Source of the DNA: an uncultured Flavobacteriales bacterium
GTDB taxonomy: Bacteria; Bacteroidota; Bacteroidia; Flavobacteriales; BACL11
Assembly: GCA_913052655.1 (NCBI GenBank)
Contig: CAJXFN010000039.1
Coordinates: forward strand, 1 to 11,244
DNA: 11,244 nt
Reading direction: 5' to 3'
Positions 7,001 to 11,244 of this stretch are shown in pieces. A program made the position numbers and the translations under genes. Below the pieces are notes generated by a model, which saw only the letters and a program-made list of their open reading frames with translations, was not told the origin of the DNA and searched no databases. How positions within the stretch are numbered: position 1 is the first letter of the stretch; each line of letters starts with the position of its first letter.

Positions 7001-9392
7001 ACCTTTAGGAGTTTTGTTATCATATGATACTTTATATTCGCTTTGTAATTCTAATTATGAAATACAAATAGTAGACGCTAATGCTTGTGTAGTTTCTGAT
7101 ACTATCGTTATTGCTGATTCTAGTTTAAAGATCGATTCTTTTAATGTGCAGTCTATAAGTTGTTTCAATGGAAATGATGCAGTAGTTGAGATTAGTGGTA
7201 TAGGAGGTGTTCCAGGTTATTCATATTTGTGGTCTACATTTGATACAACTAAAGTTATTGACAGTGTAAGTAAAGGATGGTATTATGTAAGTATTACAGA
7301 TTCTGTTAATTGTTTTGTGTCAGATAGTATATTTATTGATCATCCAGACACTTTACAGTTTGATATTATAAGTAAAAAACCGGAAACATGTATGGGGGTG
7401 TCTTATGATGGAGAGATTCATTTAGAAATTATAGGCGGTACTCCTCCTTATAATCATCTATGGGATTCTTATTCAGGATTTTCTGGAAATTCAGGTGGTG
7501 GATTTGGAGATACTATATTTAATTTAACTTATGATACTATTTTTATTGATGTTACAGACGCAAATTTCTGTAGTGCTTCTCCGGTATGGGTAACTCAAAG
7601 TGTAACTATTGTAGATGCTTTAAATGCATCAAACCCACTATCGTTTGACACTATTGTTTTTTCTACAGATCCTTTGTGTTTTGGATCTAATAATGGATTT
7701 ATTGATATAGATTTAAATGGAGGAGATCTGCCTGTGCAATTTTCAATTGATAGTATGAATACATGGTCTTTATTAGATTCTTTTACAAACTTAAACTCCG
7801 GAAAGTATAATATTTATGTAATGGATACTTATGGATGTTTGGATAGTTCTATAATTAATATTAATCAGTACGATGAAATTATTATTCATCATGATTCTAT
7901 AAAAAACATAAGTTGTTTTGAAGGAAGTGATGGTTATTTGTCAATTTCTGTAATGGGTGGAGTTTCTCCATATAATTATTTATGGCTTCCAACTTTAGAA
8001 ACAACAAGTTCAATCTCTAATTTATATGCTATTCCTCATATCGTTAAGGTGACAGATTCTGCTTTTTGTACACAAATTGATACTATTGATTTGGTAGAAT
8101 TAACAGATCCGATCCAAACTCAATCTTCAATAATTAATATTGTTAGCTGTTATAATGGTAGTGATGGTGTACTAACAACAACAGCAATTGGGGGTATGCC
8201 AGAGTATAGTTATATATGGGTGGACATTAATCTAGATACTGTTTCAATGTCTCAAAATGCAAGTGGGCTTTCTGCTGGAAGTTATTTGGTTTATGTTTCG
8301 GATAGTTTTAATTGTGGACCTGCTACTGATACCATTGTAATGAAACAATCACCTGAGATAACAATTGATGTTATTAATATATTAGATAATATTTGTTATG
8401 GAGATAGATTGGGTGAATTTACTTTTAATGTAAATGGAGGTTATCCTTCATATACAATTTATATTTCAGATAATCAATCCTCTATATATTCTTCAATTAG
8501 TAACACTATATCTGAATTGCCTGCTTCAGATTATGCTGTTTGGGTAGTAGATGCTAATAATTGTTATTCTGATACACTATCATCTGTAAAATTAGGAGAA
8601 CCAGGTAGGATACAAATTCAAAAGAATATTTCTAACTTGAGTTGTTTTAAGTCAGGTGATGGAATAATGGAGATTAATTTATTAAGTGGAAAACCACCAT
8701 ATAATTATTATGTAGAACACGATGGAAATCTAGTACAACAAGGTCAAGTGAATCAATTGGATCCATTTGTAGTTTATGATTTAGATGCGGAGGAATATTT
8801 AGTTTCTGTGACCGATTTTAATAATTGTGATGTAGATTCTGTACTCGAAATTCTAGAGCCAAATCAAATAATTGCGGATTTTATTACAGTATCTGATTTT
8901 GGAAGAGAAACATTTGTTTTTCAAGCAGAAAACAGTTCGCTTGGAGGACATTTGTATTTTTGGGATTTTGGTAATGATTCTACTAGAACACTCACTTTTT
9001 TACAGGAAGTTCAAATGAGTTATATTAATCAAGGAGAGTATGAGGTTATGATGGTGGCTCATGATAGTATATTGGGAAATTTATGTAATGATACTATTGT
9101 AAAAGTTATAGATGTAGAAGGTTATGATTTATCTAATGTATTTACTCCAAATAACGATGGTGTAAATGATTTGTTCCATTTTAATGAATGGATGTTGAAT
9201 GGGATTTATGTTGAGATTTTTAATCGTTGGGGGGAAAGAATTTATCATTGGGATGACATAAATAAAGCTTGGGATGGTAGAGGTTATAATGGTAGAGAAG
9301 CAGAAGAAGGAGTTTATTTTTATAGAATGACAGCTACTGGAATAGATGGCTCTCATTTTGAGGAAAATGGAAGTGTTACATTGATTCGTTAA
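4098..9392 (+). CDS. Large SprB-repeat surface protein with gliding-motility-associated (T9SS type B) C-terminal domain
   Basis: Secreted multi-domain protein of 1764 residues. The N-terminus MSIFLNKIVNN leads into a long hydrophobic stretch (about 19-45), a Sec signal peptide, then an acidic linker (SDEDPNGDE). Residues 77-1589 form about 18 SprB-like modules of roughly 75-105 residues, typified by SCFNGNDA, GGVPGYSYLW and ITDSVNC. A PKD-like domain (about 1590-1677; YFWDFGND) precedes the type B sorting domain (1678-1764; NVFTPNNDGVNDLF, EIFNRWGERIYHWD, EEGVYFYRM). In Flavobacterium johnsoniae such domains direct export by the type IX system with a PorP/SprF-like partner, and SprB is a mobile gliding adhesin of about 6,500 residues. 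This protein is much shorter, so an adhesin role is inferred. It is very poor in Lys and Arg through the repeats and rich in Asp, Ser and Asn. ATG 4098 is preferred to an in-frame TTG at 3999 because it fits both the signal peptide and the promoter. The two genes downstream may be co-transcribed or have their own promoter. Confidence 0.9.
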   Translation: MSIFLNKIVNNIGGSFSKFLAFISTLSVYLVLVFFTIDLTAISSGVNIANSDEDPNGDEIYTSSLSFIEDFQNNTACNLSLVSLSNVQCYGSNDGVITVEVDSGGGVYHYFLEMYNSSFPLNGGWQSVGQVPAPGQYTAVTIVPFTSLPADTFRVILEDTANQCYDTIGYPFISLVIEEPPQIINSEIIQSSTTPLISDGSINIFPSGGIMPYTFNWTGPNGYSSVSQNINNLFSGTYFLEITDSVGCIFYDTIIVNANQACGLGVFSSVSPICYGDANGQIVVNSVFGSAPFTYQLEVQDSITLSWNGVTSIIITDTFFTFSNLYGGVYRYTIIDDFGCSSSSPPINVQNPTPITTNNNIVFTTSSTSCNGQINSIINGGVAPINHFWTGPSGFVSNSPNLTNLCVGTYCDSIVDANGCNVVKCDVVDFEPPCSPEVEVTNIFCDDDSSGIAIVTKTNNAYPLFIWSNSNGDTLSSDTFALNLPEGVYTFNAFSLGVPNACPDTTISFSIVTPEINVFSLYGDTICEGYETAFSLETINTDTAFIYRAVIGTDIFYVGDTSISYPAGWYSYMIEVDTGNGFLTCVSNQYIQILENELSIDSIKIVDEICATSLGSIEVFASTNFLPLNYTLDSFSQMMNLFDELSEGSYNISVSDDLNCIVSLDSILVNLNTNIILDIDSSLETCRLDDGSITLFLQNGFGGYQYSIDSGATYSGTIYSDTLMIDSLSEGNYYLIVRDDSLCTYNYGNIYIGKTPNPKIDSVITKNESCCGFDGEISVFSTLSNSIGIYTIDTFNTDQISNIFDSLSRGTYLIYIEDTNACLDSIEIILEADSTPNINLTVGVTDVVCNGDSNGTFKVYYPDNCYTYKLHRYTFFTPQLVLDTGVYFNNLISGFYGVIATSNSGTCIDSSTVKFIDEPSPIFFDLPVINPVRCILDDSCNGSIYLPNTPSGGISPYYYYLKDLDENVPLGVLLSYDTLYSLCNSNYEIQIVDANACVVSDTIVIADSSLKIDSFNVQSISCFNGNDAVVEISGIGGVPGYSYLWSTFDTTKVIDSVSKGWYYVSITDSVNCFVSDSIFIDHPDTLQFDIISKKPETCMGVSYDGEIHLEIIGGTPPYNHLWDSYSGFSGNSGGGFGDTIFNLTYDTIFIDVTDANFCSASPVWVTQSVTIVDALNASNPLSFDTIVFSTDPLCFGSNNGFIDIDLNGGDLPVQFSIDSMNTWSLLDSFTNLNSGKYNIYVMDTYGCLDSSIININQYDEIIIHHDSIKNISCFEGSDGYLSISVMGGVSPYNYLWLPTLETTSSISNLYAIPHIVKVTDSAFCTQIDTIDLVELTDPIQTQSSIINIVSCYNGSDGVLTTTAIGGMPEYSYIWVDINLDTVSMSQNASGLSAGSYLVYVSDSFNCGPATDTIVMKQSPEITIDVINILDNICYGDRLGEFTFNVNGGYPSYTIYISDNQSSIYSSISNTISELPASDYAVWVVDANNCYSDTLSSVKLGEPGRIQIQKNISNLSCFKSGDGIMEINLLSGKPPYNYYVEHDGNLVQQGQVNQLDPFVVYDLDAEEYLVSVTDFNNCDVDSVLEILEPNQIIADFITVSDFGRETFVFQAENSSLGGHLYFWDFGNDSTRTLTFLQEVQMSYINQGEYEVMMVAHDSILGNLCNDTIVKVIDVEGYDLSNVFTPNNDGVNDLFHFNEWMLNGIYVEIFNRWGERIYHWDDINKAWDGRGYNGREAEEGVYFYRMTATGIDGSHFEENGSVTLIR
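4326..5396 (+). repeat. Two-module superrepeat at the N-terminal end of the adhesin
   Basis: Modules 1+2 (4326-4880) and 3+4 (4881-5396) look like copies of one A-B pair. Both A modules start with an extra cysteine (ACNLS and ACGLG) about 12 residues before the usual one. Both B modules share WTGPxGxxSxS followed by NxxNLxxGTY, with 13 of 22 residues identical. The matching tryptophans are residues 217 and 389, 172 residues apart. Other modules of the array do not show this WTGP segment. Confidence 0.6.
4326..8864 (+). repeat. Array of about 18 SprB-like protein modules
   Basis: The typical module opens with C-x-G-x-x-D/N-G plus a beta strand and has GG-x-x-P/x-Y-x-Y in the middle. It continues with an N-L-x-x-G-x-Y segment and closes with a strand ending D-x-x-x-C followed by a D-x-I strand and a short linker. 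Clear examples open at VQCYGSNDG, ISCFEGSDG, VSCYNGSDG and NICYGDRLG. The repeats are diverged: no long identical DNA stretches are visible between them, so this is an old protein-level array rather than a recent DNA tandem repeat. Module borders are by eye, and the count could change by one or two. Confidence 0.8.
9129..9389 (+). other. Type B T9SS sorting domain (gliding motility-associated C-terminal domain)
   Basis: The last 87 residues of the large protein match the CHU_C / gliding-motility-associated C-terminal family. NVFTPNNDGVNDLF opens the domain, EIFNRWGERIYH and AWDGRGYNG form the core, and EEGVYFYRM with a final SVTLIR closes it. In known cases this domain is the signal for passage through the type IX outer-membrane translocon. 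Its completeness shows that the gene is intact at its 3' end. Confidence 0.92.
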
Positions 9393-9444
9393 ATAAACGT
9401 ATAACATAATTTGACACATTATATATAAGAAAGATAATTATTTG

Positions 9445-9452
9445 TAAATTTG
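9445..9452 (+). promoter_or_regulatory. -7 promoter element for the small secreted gene
   Basis: TAAATTTG fits TAnnTTTG and ends 14 bp before the ATG at 9467, with an A-rich leader typical of Bacteroidota. A TTTGACA at 9410-9416 is about 31 bp upstream, too far for a standard -33. If active, the two genes at 9467 and 9883 form a unit that can be expressed separately from the large adhesin. Confidence 0.42.
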
Positions 9453-9466
9453 TAAAAAATTAAATT

Positions 9467-9862
9467 ATGAGAAAATTACTTGTATTATTAGCAGGGCTTT
9501 GGAGTTTTATGTCTTTTTCACAACAATCTGAATGGGAGTTTTATAAAGACATTGATGGTGTAAAATTTGAAACTAGAACGATCGAATGTTCTGGTAATGA
9601 ATTGCTTACATTCAGAATTTCAAACATGAATGATTATTCTGTTAATGTTCTCTGGAAGGAGGAAGTATGGATGGACGGTATCTGTAAACAAAAAGGAGAT
9701 TCTGTTGAAGATGAAAGGGAATTAAGACTTCTTTCAGGAGAAATCAAGGAGGGTACTTGTGACTTTAAAGAGAGTTTTTATATAGGATCAAAAGTAAAAA
9801 GGGGTTCTCGTGTAATGATACTAACTCACTTTGATTTAAAAAACATAACAGTTTCAAAATAA
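9467..9862 (+). CDS. Small secreted protein of unknown function
   Basis: 131 residues with a clear Sec signal peptide: MRKLLVLLAGLWSFMSFS, probably cut before QQSEWEF. The mature part of about 113 residues looks like a single beta-rich domain. WEFYKDIDGVKFETRTIEC is followed by an LLTFRISNMNDYSVNVLWKE stretch, EVWMDGIC and GTCDFKESF. Three cysteines (in IEC, GIC and GTC) could pair or bind. The pattern of a Trp-Tyr-Lys start, then a phrase about Asn and Val before VLWK, resembles small hypothetical secreted proteins I associate with flavobacteria, but I cannot name a family. There is no lipobox and no type IX sorting domain, so it is probably periplasmic or released. It lies 74 bp after the large adhesin and 20 bp before the next adhesin, which suggests co-transcription with the latter. 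A role in folding, anchoring or export of these proteins is speculation. Confidence 0.8.
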   Translation: MRKLLVLLAGLWSFMSFSQQSEWEFYKDIDGVKFETRTIECSGNELLTFRISNMNDYSVNVLWKEEVWMDGICKQKGDSVEDERELRLLSGEIKEGTCDFKESFYIGSKVKRGSRVMILTHFDLKNITVSK

Positions 9863-9882
9863 TAGATTGTAAACATTAGAAT

Positions 9883-11244
9883 ATGAGAAAATTATACAGT
9901 TTTATAATAGCGATATTAGTAAGTGGAAGTATTTCTGCTCAGTGTACAGTATTTGGAGTTAACTATATTTGGCCAGATACTACAAATGTAAATGGTTGTT
10001 TTCAATTAGGTGACACATTAGTTATTGACGCTTTTACTACACAACAAGCAACCCTCTTAGATAACGACTTTGAGTTAGGTACATTTGGAAATGGTTGGCA
10101 AACAGGACTATCAGCAAATGTAGTTTTAAATGACCCTACCCATTGCGCTTGGCCCCCTCCAGCAAACCCTGTACCAAACAATGCTTATGTTTGGATGGGT
10201 AATGCTGCGGCTCACCCAAGAAATTTAACTTCTGTTGATTTTGATTTAACACAGTGTAGTAATTTACAATTCGACATGAAATATGCTACACAATCTCAAG
10301 CTGGTCCCTGTGAAGGTCCGGATTTGTATTGTGAGGGAGTTAGAATACAATATTCAACTGATGGAGGTGTTACCTGGTTCAACTGGGACAATACACCTGA
10401 ACAACCATGGACACCACCTGGATCCGGTCAACCAAATGCATTAACCGGAAATTGTGCAACTCATCCTGTTTATGCATATAACGGTTTAGGTTACTGGGAT
10501 CCAGATACAAACAATGTAGGTGGTTCTGCAGCTAGCCCATATGTTAATTGGTTTACAGTGAACATAGCACTGCCTCTAGCGGCTAAGACAACATCTACTA
10601 GGATTAGATGGATACAGCTTTCCTCTTCTTCAAACGCGTTTGACCATTGGGGATTAGATAATGTTAGTATAGATTGTCAGACTTATTCACCTGCAAATTT
10701 CACTTGGTCTGGAGGAGCTGCTGTGGATACTATTCAACCTAATTTACCTTATGGAGGTCAACATTTGTTAATTCCTGACCAACTAGGAACATACGAATAT
10801 GTTGTAACAATGGTTGATAGTACACCTATGACTAACAACGGACAGCCTCAGCCTGACATTTGTCATGATACTGTAAGATTTGTTGGTTTGGCTAATTTTG
10901 ATCATAATGTAGTGAATGTAAGTTGTTATAACGGAAATGACGGAGTTATTACTCTAGATCAGCTGGATAATTCTATCTCTATTTATAGTTTTTATATTAA
11001 TGGAGTTTTAAATACAAATCCACAACCACTAGATACAGTTTTTGATAACTTATCTGCTGGAGTATATGGTATTTCTATCTCAGATAATGGAAATTGTGTA
11101 ATAACCGATTCATTCACAGTATATGAACCAAATTTTCCATTACAACTTTCAAGTTATTCTGGCGTAATTAATTGTAACGGAACCTCTGATGGATCAGCTT
11201 ACGCTACAACTATTGGAGGTACTCCACCTTACTCATATGAGTGG
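9883..11244 (+). CDS. Secreted adhesin-like protein with reelin-like domain and SprB repeats (3' end outside window)
   Basis: An open frame of 454 codons runs from the ATG at 9883 to the right edge without a stop. The signal peptide MRKLYSFIIAILVSGSISA should be cut before QCTVFGV. Residues about 60-265 resemble the reelin-type beta-sandwich domains seen in Bacteroidota surface proteins: NDFELGTFGNGW, LQFDMKYATQSQ, GPDLYCEGVRIQYSTDGG, RIRWIQLSSSS and DHWGLDNVSI. After a linker, SprB-like modules begin near residue 343 (NVSCYNGNDGVITL, then GVYGISISDNGNC). A second opens at VINCNGTSDGSA and is cut at GGTPPYSYEW. A C-terminal type IX sorting domain is expected outside the window (inference). 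The start is supported by the signal peptide and the 20-bp gap to the preceding gene; no separate promoter is evident. The N-terminal part uses more C-ended codons (AAC, GAC, TTC) than the large adhesin. A surface or adhesive role is inferred. Confidence 0.87.
   Translation, partial: MRKLYSFIIAILVSGSISAQCTVFGVNYIWPDTTNVNGCFQLGDTLVIDAFTTQQATLLDNDFELGTFGNGWQTGLSANVVLNDPTHCAWPPPANPVPNNAYVWMGNAAAHPRNLTSVDFDLTQCSNLQFDMKYATQSQAGPCEGPDLYCEGVRIQYSTDGGVTWFNWDNTPEQPWTPPGSGQPNALTGNCATHPVYAYNGLGYWDPDTNNVGGSAASPYVNWFTVNIALPLAAKTTSTRIRWIQLSSSSNAFDHWGLDNVSIDCQTYSPANFTWSGGAAVDTIQPNLPYGGQHLLIPDQLGTYEYVVTMVDSTPMTNNGQPQPDICHDTVRFVGLANFDHNVVNVSCYNGNDGVITLDQLDNSISIYSFYINGVLNTNPQPLDTVFDNLSAGVYGISISDNGNCVITDSFTVYEPNFPLQLSSYSGVINCNGTSDGSAYATTIGGTPPYSYEW

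Noticed and set aside
4326..8864. CRISPR or DNA-level tandem repeats in the long repetitive gene
   Set aside because: The repetition is at protein level with strong divergence; no repeated DNA units of constant length or spacers are seen.
9129..9419. Minus-strand open frame of 96 codons
   Set aside because: Exactly antisense to the conserved type B sorting domain, which explains its composition.
9406..9422. Inverted repeat ATAAT/ATTAT after the large adhesin as a terminator
   Set aside because: Five A-T pairs only, expected by chance in such AT-rich DNA.

Overview
The window looks like chromosomal DNA of a Bacteroidota bacterium, most likely Flavobacteriales or a close relative. Three things support this. 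The DNA is strongly AT-rich with A-rich, Shine-Dalgarno-poor leaders. TAnnTTTG-type -7 promoter elements, characteristic of the phylum, sit just upstream of nearly every start. Two large secreted proteins are built from SprB-type repeats, and the complete one ends in a gliding-motility-associated (type IX secretion type B) C-terminal domain.

Layout. Positions 1-507 (minus) hold the N-terminal 169 residues of the F1 ATP synthase beta subunit, atpD, which runs off the left edge. A 149-bp divergent promoter region separates it from ribF (657-1598, plus), the bifunctional riboflavin kinase/FAD synthetase, which starts at GTG. ribF converges on a complete PcrA/UvrD-family helicase gene (1741-3999, minus), with a weak AT-rich hairpin between them. 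The helicase shares a 98-bp divergent promoter region with a 1764-residue surface protein (4098-9392, plus). That protein has a signal peptide, about 18 SprB-like modules, a PKD-like domain and a type B sorting domain. About 75 bp downstream come a 131-residue secreted protein of unknown function (9467-9862) and, 20 bp later, a second adhesin-like gene (9883 to the right edge). The second adhesin has a signal peptide, a reelin-like beta-sandwich domain and at least two SprB repeats, and is cut by the window end.

How the genes relate. The left half is housekeeping (energy, flavin cofactors, DNA repair), with genes in alternating orientation, each with its own promoter. The right half is an accessory cell-surface locus. 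Both large proteins have Sec signal peptides, and the complete one carries a type IX sorting signal, so it should be exported across both membranes and displayed or released. By analogy to SprB of Flavobacterium johnsoniae, roles in gliding, adhesion or attachment to polymers are plausible but not shown by sequence. No secretion-machinery gene and no SprF/PorP partner is inside the window.

No RNA gene, insertion sequence, CRISPR array or phage gene was seen. No intergenic gap exceeds 150 bp. I found no convincing new enzymatic or defence system. The most interesting content is the modular architecture of the two surface proteins and the small secreted gene between them.
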